A DNA stretch of 64,000 bases from assembly GCF_000334455.1 (NCBI RefSeq), contig NZ_BANX01000030.1, positions 57,467 through 121,466 of the forward strand. The letters run 5' to 3'. Made by a program: the position numbers and the translations under genes. Each line of letters begins with the position of its first letter. Position 1 is the stretch's first letter. Below, piece after piece: positions 31,910-42,129 of the stretch. This DNA comes from Gordonia soli NBRC 108243. Its GTDB lineage: Bacteria; Actinomycetota; Actinomycetes; Mycobacteriales; Mycobacteriaceae. A model generated the notes under the pieces. That model was not told the origin of the DNA, searched no databases, and saw nothing but the letters and a program-made list of their open reading frames with translations.

Positions 31910-32142
31910 GTGGACGTGCACATCCCGTTCGGCACCGCTGCCGGATTCGTCGCGGCGTTCGACGAGATGACGGCGGACACCACGTCGGCGGGATCCGCCA
32001 TCAGTTCAGGGACACCCCAGCCGGATTCGAGGCTCGTTTGACGATCGAGTTCCCCCTGCCGACTCTCCCCCAGATGATCGCGGGCCACCGCTGGCATCTC
32101 GCCTGTGAGTTCTCGAACTGGATCATCGGAGCGCACAACTGA
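31910..32142 (+). pseudogene. Frameshifted small gene of unknown function
   Basis: From GTG 31910 one frame reads VDVHIPFGTAAGFVAAFDEM (then TADTTSAG). From about 31990 the protein-like signal moves to the neighbouring frame, GIRHQFRDTPAGFEARLTIE then FPLPTLPQMIAGHRWHLACE and a stop at 32142. Both halves look like one compact domain of about 77 residues split by a single frameshift near 31985-32000. A TAAGCT -10-like element ends three bases before the GTG, consistent with a leaderless start. I do not recognise the family. It could be a true pseudogene or a sequence error. Confidence 0.4.
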
Positions 32143-32228
32143 ATCGGGTCGGCGGGCGGACGATCCCGGAACTTCCGATGCCTTGTGGGGCCGCACGCCC
32201 ACGCCGGGTCACGTGCCAGACGCAGCGA

Positions 32229-33611
32229 TCAGGTCAGGTAGCTGTACGCCGGCGAGCCGGGCTGTAGGTGCTCGCAGTGCAACCGCGAGCCGGCCATCCG
32301 CTCGAGCAGTCCCGCAAGGCCTTCCGGGACACCGAGTTCCACACCAACCAGCGCCGCGCCGGTCTCACGGTTGTTGCGTTTCACGTACTCGAACAGCGTG
32401 ACGTCGTCGTCCGGGCCCAACACCTCGTCGAGGAATCGGCGCAGGGCACCTGGCTCCTGTGGGAAGTCCACCAGGAAGTAGTGCTTGAGCCCCCGGTGCA
32501 CCAACGATCGCTCGATGATCTCGCCGTACCGGGAGACGTCGTTGTTGCCGCCGGAGACGAGGCACACGACAGTGGCATCGTCTGGGAGCTCTATCTCGCT
32601 CAGACCGGTCACCGCGAGCGCCCCCGCCGGCTCGGCGATGATGCCCTCGTTCTGGTACAGCTCCAACATCGTCGAACAGATCGCGCCCTCGTCGACATGG
32701 GAGATGTGGGTCGAGCCCGGCGCGAGCGACACCCGGCCTGCAGGCAGGATCGTGGCCTTGCTGCTCGATGCATACGCACCCAGCTCAGGGTGCTCGGTGA
32801 TCGTCGCCCCCATCCGCGCCATCACCTCGTGGCCGAGCCCACCGATGCGCTTGACGGCCGCGCCGTCGACGAAGGGGTCGATGGTGTCGAGCGTGACCGG
32901 GTGACCGGCAGCCAAGGCCGCGGCCAGCGACACCGCACCGGTCGGCTCCACTCCCACGATGGTGACGTTGTCGTCGTGTGCACGCAGATAGGTCGCGATG
33001 CCCGCGAGGCATCCGCCGCCACCCACCGGAAGCACGACGACATCGGGCACACGCCCGAGCTCCGAGACGATCTCGTGGGCGATCGTCCCCTGCCCGGCAG
33101 CGGTCCGCGGGTCGTCGAAGGCGTGAATCCAGGACGCACCGGTCCGGACGACATCGGCCTGGGCAGCAGCTGCCGCGGCATCGTAGGTCTCTCCGACCGC
33201 GATCAGCTCGACATGATGGCCACCGTGCCAGCTGATCCGGTCGCGCTTCTGCTTCGGTGTCGTGGTGGGCACATAGATCCGACCGGGGATCTCCATGACG
33301 CGGCAGGCGTAGGCGACCCCCTGCGCGTGATTGCCCGCGCTCGCCGCCACCACCCCGTTGGCGCGGTCGGCCTCCGACAATTGCGCCATCACGTTGTACG
33401 CACCGCGGATCTTGTACGAACGCACCGTCTGCAGGTCTTCGCGCTTGAGGTACACGTCCGCACCGACCGCCGCCGACACCCGCGCTGCCGGCTCCAGCGG
33501 GGTTCGTCGGACCACCGCGGCGATTCGCTCGGCAGCCGCGTCGACGTCGGCAGCGGTCAGCGGCGGGAGCCCGGTGGTGACGGACGTGTGGGAGGTACTC
33601 ACGAACTCCAT
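32229..33611 (-). CDS. ilvA: Threonine dehydratase (biosynthetic)
   Basis: 460 residues from ATG 33611, preceded by GAGGTGAG. PLP enzyme making 2-oxobutanoate from threonine for isoleucine synthesis. The PLP lysine is in VRSYKIRGAYN (K67); SAGNHAQGVA and the glycine loop LPVGGGGCLAG are intact. The C-terminal ~85 residues (LKHYFLVDFPQEPGALRRFL onward) form a single ACT-like regulatory domain, so isoleucine feedback is expected. The upstream frame to 33899 is not part of the gene. A small hairpin lies just 5' of the ribosome site. Confidence 0.95.
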   Translation of the reverse strand: MEFVSTSHTSVTTGLPPLTAADVDAAAERIAAVVRRTPLEPAARVSAAVGADVYLKREDLQTVRSYKIRGAYNVMAQLSEADRANGVVAASAGNHAQGVAYACRVMEIPGRIYVPTTTPKQKRDRISWHGGHHVELIAVGETYDAAAAAAQADVVRTGASWIHAFDDPRTAAGQGTIAHEIVSELGRVPDVVVLPVGGGGCLAGIATYLRAHDDNVTIVGVEPTGAVSLAAALAAGHPVTLDTIDPFVDGAAVKRIGGLGHEVMARMGATITEHPELGAYASSSKATILPAGRVSLAPGSTHISHVDEGAICSTMLELYQNEGIIAEPAGALAVTGLSEIELPDDATVVCLVSGGNNDVSRYGEIIERSLVHRGLKHYFLVDFPQEPGALRRFLDEVLGPDDDVTLFEYVKRNNRETGAALVGVELGVPEGLAGLLERMAGSRLHCEHLQPGSPAYSYLT

Positions 33612-33621
33612 GGTCTCACCT

Positions 33622-33643
33622 CGCCCGATGTGGTGATCGGGCG
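33622..33643 (-). promoter_or_regulatory. Hairpin in the ilvA leader
   Basis: CGCCCGAT (33622-33629) and ATCGGGCG (33636-33643) form a perfect 8-bp inverted repeat with a 6-base loop. On the ilvA strand it ends directly before the GAGGTGAG ribosome site, where it could affect translation initiation or act as an operator. No leader peptide rich in Ile/Val/Leu/Thr codons was seen. Confidence 0.35.
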
Positions 33644-33818
33644 GCAGTTGCGGCCGATCGTCGACGAGACCGGCGAACCGGACCAACCCGACGATCGAAC
33701 CGAACATCGCGCAATCACTTGCGGTGGCACATAGACTCGGCTCGTCAGCGACGCCGACGCCCCGAGCAAGCCCGTCGCACCGAGGCGTCCTCGATCCCAC
33801 CAGTCCCGGGAGGACGAC

Positions 33819-34859
33819 ATGTTCCGGCGCACAACGACTTCGACCCGCACTCCGATCGGCACCGATGGTCGCGCCATGTCCGATCCGACATCCCGCCATC
33901 GACCCCGGCGCTGGTCACGGACCGTCGCCGTCGCCGCAGGCGTCGCTCTCACCGCAGGACTGGCCACCGCGGTCGAGGCTCCGGCGGGTGCAGCGCCGGT
34001 CTGTCCGGGCGCCGGTCAGGCACCCCGCCTCGTCGGCTCCGTCCCCGGCGCGGCACTCGAAGGCTTGACGGTCGACAAATCGGGTCGGCTCTACACCACC
34101 GACATCATCAGCGGCCGGGTCTACCGCTTCTCCGCACCGGGTTCCGCAGGCGTACCCATCACCCGCCTCCCCGGGGGTGGCGGCGCACTCGCGTGGACTC
34201 CGGACGGGACACTGCTCGCCGGATATGGCGCCGACCCGCGTGTGATCGTCGGTGACGCGCTGCGGCACGCCGGCATCGTGCGCATCAACCCGAACACCGG
34301 CGCCAGCCGGCCGTGGGTGGGCGGATTGAGTGCCGCAAACGGTCTCGACGTGTCGGCACGTGGAAACGTGTATGCCACCAACGACTTCGGCAACCTCATC
34401 GGCCGGGTAGCACCCAACGGTGCCGTCAACGCCGCGTGGGGCGCACTGCCCAGTGCCAACGGCGCGGTCCTGGGTCGCGGCGATCGCTACCTGTACGTCT
34501 CCCGGACGTTCGTCAACCCGGGCGTCAGTCGCATCTCGACGGCCAATCCGCGGGTGGTACAGAACCTGCTGACACTCGGTGGGGCGGATGCCGCTGCCGC
34601 GCCGGACGGCCTCACCCTGGATTCGCAGGATCGTCCGGTGGTCCCGTTCAACACCGCCGGCCAGATCGTGCGTATCACGTCACCGGGACGCTATTGCGTA
34701 CTGGGCGGCGGCATTCCGCTGTCGAGCGTGCTCAGCTACGGCAACGGGACGCGCGGCTTCTCGGCCGGGCGCCTGTTCCGGGCCGGATTCGACGGCCGGA
34801 TCTACGAGATCCCGGGCGGATTCGACCGGGGTGCGGTCGCGGCGTCGCCGACGACCTGA
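33819..34859 (+). CDS. Secreted SMP-30/NHL-like beta-propeller protein
   Basis: 346 residues. ATG 33819 has an excellent GGGAGG six bases upstream. A long basic n-region (about 35 residues, ending RPRRWSR) precedes a hydrophobic core TVAVAAGVALTAGLATAV and an Ala-rich cleavage region near residues 57-60, so it is exported. The mature part has repeated strands of the SMP-30/gluconolactonase type (GLTVDKSGRLYTTDIISGRV, GALAWTPDGTLLAGYG, GLDVSARGNVYATNDFGN, GLTLDSQDRPVVPFNTAG). Two cysteines (VCPGAG near residue 62 and RYCVLGG) could form a disulfide closing the propeller. Substrate unknown. Its 3' end overlaps the convergent small membrane protein gene by 58 bases. Confidence 0.82.
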   Translation: MFRRTTTSTRTPIGTDGRAMSDPTSRHRPRRWSRTVAVAAGVALTAGLATAVEAPAGAAPVCPGAGQAPRLVGSVPGAALEGLTVDKSGRLYTTDIISGRVYRFSAPGSAGVPITRLPGGGGALAWTPDGTLLAGYGADPRVIVGDALRHAGIVRINPNTGASRPWVGGLSAANGLDVSARGNVYATNDFGNLIGRVAPNGAVNAAWGALPSANGAVLGRGDRYLYVSRTFVNPGVSRISTANPRVVQNLLTLGGADAAAAPDGLTLDSQDRPVVPFNTAGQIVRITSPGRYCVLGGGIPLSSVLSYGNGTRGFSAGRLFRAGFDGRIYEIPGGFDRGAVAASPTT

Positions 34860-35074
34860 CGGATACGGTCGCCCCACCAGAAGGCGAGTACGACGACGGC
34901 GGTCACCCACATGGTGACCTGGCCGGAACCGGTTACCGACAGCGTCAGAAGCGCAGCGAGGAGTCCGGCGACGACCGCGAGTACCTTGTGGCGCGGCCAG
35001 TCGGTGCCGGCGACGTCGACCACGGGGGCCGGGACGCGCCGGCGTATCGGAGTGGGTTCGATGAGAGCTGTCAT
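34802..35074 (-). CDS. Small two-helix membrane protein
   Basis: 90 residues from ATG 35074, preceded by a strong GAGGAGG. After a polar N-terminus there are two close hydrophobic helices, HKVLAVVAGLLAALLTLSVT and TMWVTAVVVLAFWWGDRI, then a polar tail. No family recognised. Its 3' 58 bases overlap the end of the convergent beta-propeller gene. A palindrome lies about 100 bases upstream. The ribosome site and helix pattern make it a likely real gene. Confidence 0.65.
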   Translation of the reverse strand: MTALIEPTPIRRRVPAPVVDVAGTDWPRHKVLAVVAGLLAALLTLSVTGSGQVTMWVTAVVVLAFWWGDRIRQVVGDAATAPRSNPPGIS

Positions 35075-35175
35075 CGGTCCTCCTCGAGCTGACGGGCTGT
35101 GTCGGCGTCACCGGTGTATCGACACCCGGACTTCGCCTCGTACGAACACCAAGTGTAGCTGAACCGGAGAAGAAT

Positions 35176-35193
35176 TGTTCGGGTAGCCGAACA
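35176..35193. promoter_or_regulatory. 18-bp palindrome upstream of the small membrane protein gene
   Basis: TGTTCGG-GTAG-CCGAACA, a perfect 7-4-7 palindrome in the region between dnaE1 (stop 35279) and the small membrane protein gene (start 35074), in a locally AT-richer stretch. The arms are in the opposite orientation to an actinobacterial SOS box (CGAAC-N4-GTTCG), so LexA is not suggested. Candidate operator of unknown regulator. Confidence 0.45.
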
Positions 35194-35278
35194 CTTTGCG
35201 TCCGGGTGGCCACAAAGCCCGCTGAACAGCCCGTTCGGGACGTCGAGTTTGCCGGTGTCGGCGATGGCCGACCGAGGG

Positions 35279-38200
35279 TCAACCGGTCAGACAGCCTGGT
35301 CCGAGCAGCGCCTTCAGGTCGCCCATCAACGCGGAACTCGGCGTGACGCGCAGCGACTCTGCCAGGGTGAGGAGCGTCGACCGCTGGTCGGACACCAACG
35401 TGACGTGGACGTCGGCGGTCCCCGGATGCCGGGTGAGCACCTGCTTGAGCGCCTGCACACGGTCGGGAGTACACAGGCGGGCGGTCAAGGTCAACGACAC
35501 CGGCTTGGCGCTGCCGGCTGTCGCCAGGTCGGGCACGGCCAGATCGTTGGCGCTGATCATCATGCTGTCGTCGCGCAGATTCACGCGAGCGCGCACCAGC
35601 ACGATCTGGTCGGCCACGATGTCGAGCCCATACGCGGCGAAGGCACGCGGGAAGAAATAGACCTCGACACCACCGACCATGTCCTCGAGCGTGACGACCG
35701 CGTACGGCTCACCCTTCTTGTTCACGCGACGGTTGACCGACGAGATGATGCCGCCGATGGTGATCTGCGCGCCGTCGGAGACCTCACCCTCCAGCAACGA
35801 CGAGATGCTGGTGTCGGTCTGGGCGGCAAGCGCGTGCTCCACCCCACCGAGCGGATGTCCGGAGACGTAGAGCCCCAACATCTCTCGCTCCAAGGCGAGT
35901 TTGTGTTTGGAATCCCACTCGGTGTCGGGGACCTTGACGGCGAACACCTCGGCCATCGTGTCGTCGGCACCGCCGGCATCACCGAAGAGATCGAACTGAC
36001 CGATCGCCTCGGCCTTCTTGGTACCGAGGACCGAGTCGACCGCCTCGGCATGAACCAGGAACAGTCCCTTGCGCGGATGCGACAGCGAGTCGAATGCGCC
36101 GGATTTGATGAGTGATTCGGTCACCTTCTTGTTGCACGCGGTGACATCGATCTTGCCCAGGTAGTCGGAGAAGCTGATGAACTTCCCCTTGTCCTCACGC
36201 GCCGCGAGGATGGACGTCACCACGCCGGTGCCGACGTTGCGCACGGCGGCGAGCCCGAAGCGGATGTCGCCGCCGACGGCCGCGAAGTTGCGCTGCGACT
36301 CGTTGACGTCCGGCGGGAGCACCGTGATGCCCATCTTCCGGCAGTCGGCGAGGTAGATCGCAGCTTTGTCCTTGTCGTCGCCGACCGAGGTCAGCAGGCC
36401 CGCCATGTACTCGGCGGGATAGTTCGCCTTGAGGTAGGCCGTCCAGTAGGAGACGAGTCCGTAGGCCGCGGCGTGCGACTTGTTGAACGCATAACCGGCG
36501 AACGGGAGGATGGTCTCCCAGAGTGCGTTGATCGCCTTGGTCGAGAAGCCGTTGTCCTTCATGCCGGCCTCGAAGCCCTCGAATTCCTTCGCGAGGACCT
36601 CGGCCTTCTTCTTGCCCATCGCGCGGCGCAGGATGTCGGCTCGGCCGAGCGAGTAGCCGGCGACCTTCTGCGCGATCTGCATGATCTGCTCTTGGTAGAC
36701 GATCAGGCCGAAGGTGTCGGCGAGGATCTCCTTCAGCGGCTCTTCGAGCTCCGGGTGGATCGGCTTGACCTGCTGACGACCGTTCTTGCGGTCGGCGTAG
36801 TCGTTGTGGGCGTTCATGCCCATCGGACCGGGACGGTAGAGAGCGCCGACGGCGACGATGTCCTCGAATGCGGTGGGCTGCATACGCTTCAGGAGTTCAC
36901 GCATGGGCCCGCCGTCGAGCTGGAACACGCCGAGGGTCTGCCCGCGGGCGAGCAACTCGTAGGTCGTCGTGTCGTCGAGGGGCAGTTCGTCCATGTCGAG
37001 GTCGATGCCTCGGTTCAGACGGATGTTCTCCAGCGCGTCGTTGATGACCGTGAGGTTGCGGAGTCCGAGGAAGTCCATCTTCAACAGGCCGATGGCCTCG
37101 CACGACGGGTAGTCCCAGCCGGTGATGATCGCGCCGTCCTGGGCACGCTTCCACACCGGGATCGCGTCGGTCAGCGGTTCCGAGGACATGATCACCGCGC
37201 AGGCGTGCACACCCGCGTTGCGGATCAGGCCTTCCAGCCCGAGGGCTGTGTCGTAGATGCGCTTCACGTCGGGATCGGTCTCGATCAGTGCCCGGACCTC
37301 GGACGCCTCGCCGAAACGCTCGTGGTCGGGGTCGGTGATGCCGACCACCGAGATGTCCTTGGCCATGATCGGCGGCGGCAGCGCCTTGGTGATCTTGTCC
37401 GCGATGGCGAAACCCGGCTGTCCGAACTGGACCCGCGCCGAGTCCTTGATCGCGGCCTTGGTCTTGATGGTGCCGAAGGTGATGACCTGGGCGACCTTGT
37501 CACTACCCCACCGCTCGGTCGCGTACCGCACCATGTCGCCGCGCCGACGGTCGTCGAAGTCGATGTCGATGTCGGGCATCGACACGCGCTCGGGGTTGAG
37601 GAACCGCTCGAACAGCAGACCGTGCGGGATCGGGTCGATGTTGGTGATGCCCAACGCGAATGCCACCAACGATCCGGCCGCCGAACCACGGCCCGGTCCG
37701 ACCCGGATGCCCACCTCGTGCGCGTGGCGGATCAGGTCACCGACCACCAGGAAGTAGGCCGGGAACCCCATCTCGATGATCACGTCGAGCTCGTACTCGG
37801 CACGCCGACGGTAGTCGTCAGGCACCGGCTGATCAGCGAACCGTCTGGTCAGCCCCTCGGCGACCTCCTTGCGCAGCCACGTCTGCTGCGTATGGCCCTC
37901 CGGCACCGGGAACACCGGCATCCGGTCGCGGTGGTCGAAGACCTCGGCGTAGCTCTCGACCTTCTCCGCGATCTCCAGGGTGGTGTCGCACGCGCCCGGG
38001 ATCACCGAATCCCACAGCTCGCGCATCTCCTGCGCGGACTTCAGGTAATAGCCGTCGCCGTCGAACTTGAACCGCGTCGGATCCGAGAGCGTCTTGCCGG
38101 TCTGCACGCACAGCAGGGCCTCGTGCGAGGTCGACTGGTCGCGGGTCACGTAATGGCAGTCGTTGGTCACCACCGGCTTGATGCCGAGCTTGCGTCCGAC

Positions 38201-38821
38201 CTCGAGCAGGCCGTCCCGGACCCGACGCTCGATCTCGAGGCCGTGCTCCATCACCTCGAGATAGAAGTTGTCCTTACCGAAGATCTCCTGCCACTTCGCC
38301 GCGGCCTCGAGGGCCTCGCGATCGTGTCCCAGCCGCAGGCGCGTCTGCACCTCTCCCGACGGGCATCCGGTCGTCGCGATGATGCCCTCGGAGTACTCCG
38401 CGATCAGCTCGGCGTCCATCCGCGACCACTTGCCCAGCTGACCCTCGATCGAGGCCAGCGAGGACAACTTGAACAGGTTCCGCAGCCCGGTCGCGTTCCG
38501 CGCGACCATGGTCATGTGTGTGTACGCGCCGGAACCCGACACGTCGTCGCTCTTCTGTTCCCGACTGCCCCACAGCACGCGCTTGGTGTCGAAGCGTGAC
38601 GCCGGCGCGATGTAGGCCTCGATGCCGATGATCGGCGTGATGTCGTGTTTGACCGCGGCGTTGTAGAACTCGCTGGCGCCGAACATGTTCCCGTGATCGG
38701 TCATGCCGATCGCGCTCATCCCGAGTCGCTTTGCCTCGGCGAACAGCGGCGACACCTTCGCCGCACCGTCCAGCATCGAGTACTCGGTGTGGTTGTGCAG
38801 GTGGACGAACGAATCGGTCAC
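35279..38821 (-). CDS. dnaE1: DNA polymerase III alpha subunit (replicative)
   Basis: 1180 residues from GTG 38821, preceded by GAGAGG. The N-terminal PHP domain starts [20 protein letters not shown] and retains its metal-binding residues, consistent with proofreading by the PHP exonuclease in actinobacterial DnaE1. The palm has the catalytic [12 protein letters not shown] (about 414-425). Near residue 941 QFDLF matches a beta-clamp-binding pentapeptide. The C-terminal part holds the OB-fold ([20 protein letters not shown]). Length is standard. This is the essential replicative polymerase. Confidence 0.97.
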   Translation of the reverse strand: MTDSFVHLHNHTEYSMLDGAAKVSPLFAEAKRLGMSAIGMTDHGNMFGASEFYNAAVKHDITPIIGIEAYIAPASRFDTKRVLWGSREQKSDDVSGSGAYTHMTMVARNATGLRNLFKLSSLASIEGQLGKWSRMDAELIAEYSEGIIATTGCPSGEVQTRLRLGHDREALEAAAKWQEIFGKDNFYLEVMEHGLEIERRVRDGLLEVGRKLGIKPVVTNDCHYVTRDQSTSHEALLCVQTGKTLSDPTRFKFDGDGYYLKSAQEMRELWDSVIPGACDTTLEIAEKVESYAEVFDHRDRMPVFPVPEGHTQQTWLRKEVAEGLTRRFADQPVPDDYRRRAEYELDVIIEMGFPAYFLVVGDLIRHAHEVGIRVGPGRGSAAGSLVAFALGITNIDPIPHGLLFERFLNPERVSMPDIDIDFDDRRRGDMVRYATERWGSDKVAQVITFGTIKTKAAIKDSARVQFGQPGFAIADKITKALPPPIMAKDISVVGITDPDHERFGEASEVRALIETDPDVKRIYDTALGLEGLIRNAGVHACAVIMSSEPLTDAIPVWKRAQDGAIITGWDYPSCEAIGLLKMDFLGLRNLTVINDALENIRLNRGIDLDMDELPLDDTTTYELLARGQTLGVFQLDGGPMRELLKRMQPTAFEDIVAVGALYRPGPMGMNAHNDYADRKNGRQQVKPIHPELEEPLKEILADTFGLIVYQEQIMQIAQKVAGYSLGRADILRRAMGKKKAEVLAKEFEGFEAGMKDNGFSTKAINALWETILPFAGYAFNKSHAAAYGLVSYWTAYLKANYPAEYMAGLLTSVGDDKDKAAIYLADCRKMGITVLPPDVNESQRNFAAVGGDIRFGLAAVRNVGTGVVTSILAAREDKGKFISFSDYLGKIDVTACNKKVTESLIKSGAFDSLSHPRKGLFLVHAEAVDSVLGTKKAEAIGQFDLFGDAGGADDTMAEVFAVKVPDTEWDSKHKLALEREMLGLYVSGHPLGGVEHALAAQTDTSISSLLEGEVSDGAQITIGGIISSVNRRVNKKGEPYAVVTLEDMVGGVEVYFFPRAFAAYGLDIVADQIVLVRARVNLRDDSMMISANDLAVPDLATAGSAKPVSLTLTARLCTPDRVQALKQVLTRHPGTADVHVTLVSDQRSTLLTLAESLRVTPSSALMGDLKALLGPGCLTG

Positions 38822-39227
38822 GGTGCCTCTCGGTGGGACTCGGCAACTGCTCGGGCGGGCGTCTCGGGGGTCGGCGGGGCGGTACTGCGCATGGTCGGGC
38901 AGCAGGGGTCTACCTCGCCGGGTTCGCGGCGCCCGGGGAACCCGTCACGTGGGGCGGTTCCGACGCGCGTTCTCCCGGTGGGCCACCGGCACTCGGACCT
39001 CGCGGTCCGATGAGACCGGCAGTCCGTCCACTGTAGGCCGGGACACCGACAGCACGGTCTCGCCACACGCAAGCGTGACAGATGTGGCAGGCGAGGCGGA
39101 CACCGTCAGCGTGTCGCCCCGGCGTGTCGGTTGGCATCGACGTCATCCCCGACCGACCGGAGAGATCACCGCATCGGCGACCACCTCCCGGCCGTATCGG
39201 AGCGCAGCCCGGGCGACCGGGCTCGGC
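38822..39227. other. 406-base gap between kinase gene and dnaE1
   Basis: No gene is supported. Short frames here have Arg/Pro-rich chance translations. The dnaE1 promoter must lie here or upstream; a minus-strand TACAGT (39035-39030) could be a -10 element but no good -35 accompanies it. Confidence 0.5.
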
Positions 39228-40430
39228 TCAGAGCGCCGCGACGATGAACACGAGCACGATGACGGCGACCACCACCAGGCCGACCAGGATGGCGACCACC
39301 CCGGCGTTGGACTGGGTCGCCGGACGCGGGCCGGTCTGGTGGTGCTGGAGGCTCGGTCCGGACGTCAGATGCGCTGCGGGCAGGTGTGGCCCCGAATGAC
39401 GCGGCTGCTGCGGAACCGGCGATCCGACCATCCCCTGGACTCCGATCCCCGGCACACCGGCCGGCCCCGCATTCTGCCGCCCGGCCATCACACCGCCCTG
39501 CTGCACACCGTGCTGCGGCTGCTGGACCGGGACGTCCACCGACGGTCGGACCGTACCGCCGCCACGTACCGCCATCGTCAGCGCGTCGGAGAACTCGCGG
39601 CAGCCCGAGAACCGGTCCGCGGGCGACTTGGCCATCGCCTTGGCGAGCACCGCGTCGACGGCCGGGGACAGCCCGGCGACCCGCGTGGACACTCGCGGGA
39701 CGGGATCGGTGAGGTGAGCGCTGATGACGGCCGCGCTCTCCTTCTGGTCGAAGGGCACCGTCCCGGTGAAGAGGTGGAAGGCCGTCGCGGCCAACGAGTA
39801 CTGGTCGGTGCGATGGTCGAGGACATCGCCGCGGAGCTGCTCCGGTGACGCATACGACAGGGTTGCCAGCACCGTGCCGACCGCCGTGAGGTTGTCGACC
39901 TCGTCGGTCGGCTTGGCGACCCCGAAATCGGTGAGCAGCACCCGCTGGTCGTCAAAGCTGGCGTCGTCGTCGATCTCGGACAGGAGGATGTTCGCCGGTT
40001 TGATGTCCCGGTGCAGAAGTCCGCGACGGTGTGCGTGGTCGACGCCGCGGGCGGTCTCGGCGATGATCCGCACGACGCGACGAGCATCCAGGCCGCGACC
40101 CACCGCATCGATCTCGGCGGCGCAGTCGCTGCCCGGCACGTACTGCATCGCGATCCACAGCAGACCGTCGCCGCCCGAGTGCACCTCGGCACGACCCCGG
40201 TTGTAGATGGTGACGATGTTCGGGTGATCGAGGCCTGCGGCCACCTCCGCCTCGCGGAGGAAGCGCAACCGGAACTGTTCGGTCGCCCCGACCGACTCGC
40301 TGAGCACCTTGAGCGCGTCCGAGCGCGGCAGCTCGGGATGCTTGGCCAGGTAGACCGACCCCATGCCGCCGCTGCCGAGGGTCCGCTCGATGCGATACCC
40401 CGCGATCCACGAACCGGGCTTGAGCACCAC
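39228..40430 (-). CDS. Ser/Thr protein kinase with one C-terminal membrane helix
   Basis: About 400 residues from GTG 40430, with GGGGAAGG a few bases upstream. A complete eukaryotic-type kinase domain: glycine loop GSGGMGSVY (19-27), catalytic lysine in DALKVL (K41), HRDIKPANILL (catalytic D142), DFGVAKP (D168) and SPEQLRG. Then a Pro/Gln/His-rich linker (about 275-370) and a single hydrophobic helix, GVVAILVGLVVVAVIVLVFI, ending at the last residues. There is therefore no extracytoplasmic sensor domain. It sits between dnaE1 and rluD, where I know of no kinase in M. tuberculosis. Targets unknown. Confidence 0.9.
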   Translation of the reverse strand: MVLKPGSWIAGYRIERTLGSGGMGSVYLAKHPELPRSDALKVLSESVGATEQFRLRFLREAEVAAGLDHPNIVTIYNRGRAEVHSGGDGLLWIAMQYVPGSDCAAEIDAVGRGLDARRVVRIIAETARGVDHAHRRGLLHRDIKPANILLSEIDDDASFDDQRVLLTDFGVAKPTDEVDNLTAVGTVLATLSYASPEQLRGDVLDHRTDQYSLAATAFHLFTGTVPFDQKESAAVISAHLTDPVPRVSTRVAGLSPAVDAVLAKAMAKSPADRFSGCREFSDALTMAVRGGGTVRPSVDVPVQQPQHGVQQGGVMAGRQNAGPAGVPGIGVQGMVGSPVPQQPRHSGPHLPAAHLTSGPSLQHHQTGPRPATQSNAGVVAILVGLVVVAVIVLVFIVAAL

Positions 40431-40541
40431 ACCACCTTCCCCCGACCGGCTGCTGCTCACAACCGTTCACCAGAACCAACGCCTCATCGACGACCGTCGG
40501 AGACGGACACCGACGACCAGGTTATCGCGTCGGGCCGACGC

Positions 40542-41468
40542 TCAGGCCTCGCGCAACACGTCCAGCGCCGCCTGCAGGTCCGCGGGATACGAACTGAAGA
40601 ACTCCACCTGCCTGCCGTCGGCCGGGTGCGCGAAGCCCAGGGATCGTGCGTGCAGCCACTGCCGTTCCAGGCCGAGTCGCTGCGCCAACACGGGGTCGGC
40701 GCCATAGGTCAGGTCGCCACAGCACGGATGGTGCATGGCCGAGAAGTGAACCCGGATCTGGTGGGTGCGACCGGTCTCGAGGTGCACCGACAACAGCGAT
40801 GCCGACGCGAACATCTCGAGCGTGTCGTAGTGGGTGATGCTGGGCTTGCCGTTCGCGGTCACCGCGAAGCGCCAGTCACTGCCGCGATGCCTGCCGATCG
40901 GCGCGTCGATGGTCCCCGACGACGGATCCAGGTGCCCCTGCACCAGGGCGTGGTAACCCTTGTCGACGGTCCGCTGCTTGAATGCCCGCTTGAGCACCGT
41001 GTACGCCCGTTCAGACACCGCCACCACCATCACGCCGGAGGTGCCGACGTCCAGTCGGTGCACGATCCCTTGTCGCTCATGGGCACCCGAGGTCGAGATG
41101 CGGAATCCCGCGGCGGCCAGCGCGCCGATCACCGTCGGCCCGGTCCACCCCACGGACGGATGGGCCGCGACGCCGACCGGCTTGTCGACGACCACGATGT
41201 CGGAGTCGTGGTAGATGACTTCGAGATTCTCCACCGGCGTCGGCTCGACCCGCAGCGGCTCGGCCGGCTCGGGCAGGGTGACGTGCAACCAACTACCGGC
41301 GGCCAGCCGGTGCGACTTCCCGGCCACCGCACCGTCGACCATCACGTCGCCGTCGTCGGCGAGTCCGGCGACCACCGTTCGCGATAGGCCCAGGATGCGG
41401 GACACACCGGCGTCCAGTCGCATGCCGTCCACGCCGTCTGGGACCGGCAGTTCGCGTGACTCACGCAT
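40542..41468 (-). CDS. rluD: RluD-family 23S rRNA pseudouridine synthase
   Basis: 308 residues from ATG 41468, overlapping the lspA stop by eight bases. An S4 RNA-binding domain (about 13-65, [20 protein letters not shown]) precedes the pseudouridine synthase domain with the catalytic [12 protein letters not shown] (D140). Downstream [19 protein letters not shown] is conserved. It most likely modifies large-subunit rRNA. The lspA-rluD pair is a conserved actinobacterial arrangement; the exact target positions are inferred only from family. Confidence 0.9.
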   Translation of the reverse strand: MRESRELPVPDGVDGMRLDAGVSRILGLSRTVVAGLADDGDVMVDGAVAGKSHRLAAGSWLHVTLPEPAEPLRVEPTPVENLEVIYHDSDIVVVDKPVGVAAHPSVGWTGPTVIGALAAAGFRISTSGAHERQGIVHRLDVGTSGVMVVAVSERAYTVLKRAFKQRTVDKGYHALVQGHLDPSSGTIDAPIGRHRGSDWRFAVTANGKPSITHYDTLEMFASASLLSVHLETGRTHQIRVHFSAMHHPCCGDLTYGADPVLAQRLGLERQWLHARSLGFAHPADGRQVEFFSSYPADLQAALDVLREA

Positions 41469-42105
41469 CGCGCTCCCCCGTCGTCGGACGGCGTCGTGCC
41501 GCAAATCCGGTGCGGGTGCCGTCGAACTCGTACCCCAGCAGCGAGAGCGCGACCAGGAGCACGGCCCCGCAGACCACGGCCGAGTCGGCGATGTTGAACA
41601 CCGGCCACCAGCCCACCGAGATGAAATCGACCACGTGACCGCGCAGCACACCCGGGGAACGGAAGAGGCGGTCGACGAGATTGCCACACGCACCGCCCAG
41701 GACCAGCCCCAGACCGGCGATCCACCACCACGACCGGAGTCGGGTGCTGTAGCGGATGATCCCACCGACGACCACGAGGGCGACGATCGTCAGCACCCAG
41801 GTGTACCCCGAGGCCATCGAGAACGCCGCGCCGCTGTTGCGGACGAGCCGAAGGGTGATCGCGTCGCCGACGATCTCGATCGGGCGGAACGGGTCGAGCA
41901 GGTGTACCGCCAGCGTCTTGGTCAGCAGGTCGAGACCGATCACGGTCGCCGCGACCGCGGCCAACGTACCGATGACGACGCGTCGCGAGCCGGGTCCGTC
42001 CGGCGTCACCTCCGGATCGATCGCATCGTCGGCCGGTTCGTGCGCGTCGGCCGCCTCGGGCGTCGAACCGCGCTGTGCTCCGTCATCCACCCCATCATCA
42101 TCCAT
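41461..42105 (-). CDS. lspA: Lipoprotein signal peptidase (signal peptidase II)
   Basis: 214 residues. About 40 acidic, disordered N-terminal residues precede four membrane helices. The catalytic aspartates are visible in [13 protein letters not shown] (D145) and FNIADSAV (D174). It cleaves diacylated prolipoproteins at the lipobox cysteine, so it serves the many lipoproteins in this window (MceD, MceE and the two neighbours). Coupled to rluD downstream. Confidence 0.95.
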   Translation of the reverse strand: MDDDGVDDGAQRGSTPEAADAHEPADDAIDPEVTPDGPGSRRVVIGTLAAVAATVIGLDLLTKTLAVHLLDPFRPIEIVGDAITLRLVRNSGAAFSMASGYTWVLTIVALVVVGGIIRYSTRLRSWWWIAGLGLVLGGACGNLVDRLFRSPGVLRGHVVDFISVGWWPVFNIADSAVVCGAVLLVALSLLGYEFDGTRTGFAARRRPTTGERDA

Positions 42106-42129
42106 GAGTGCTCCAATACCCTGGCTGCC

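Larger units (their letters stand above)
31104..32228. other. Gene-poor decayed region between treZ and ilvA
   Basis: No intact gene is supported across about 1.1 kb. It holds the two remnants listed separately and, in 31104-31560, sequence of visibly lower GC with no convincing coding frame. Several overlapping open frames here have unrelated, Arg/Pro-rich translations typical of chance frames. No tRNA, direct-repeat boundary or transposase fragment was seen. Confidence 0.5.

Noticed and set aside
35176..35193. LexA/SOS box near dnaE1
   Set aside because: Arm orientation (GTTCGG...CCGAAC) is the reverse of the actinobacterial SOS box, and the flanking genes are not SOS genes.
36473..38599. 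708-codon open frame opposite dnaE1
   Set aside because: Antisense shadow of dnaE1 caused by codon bias.
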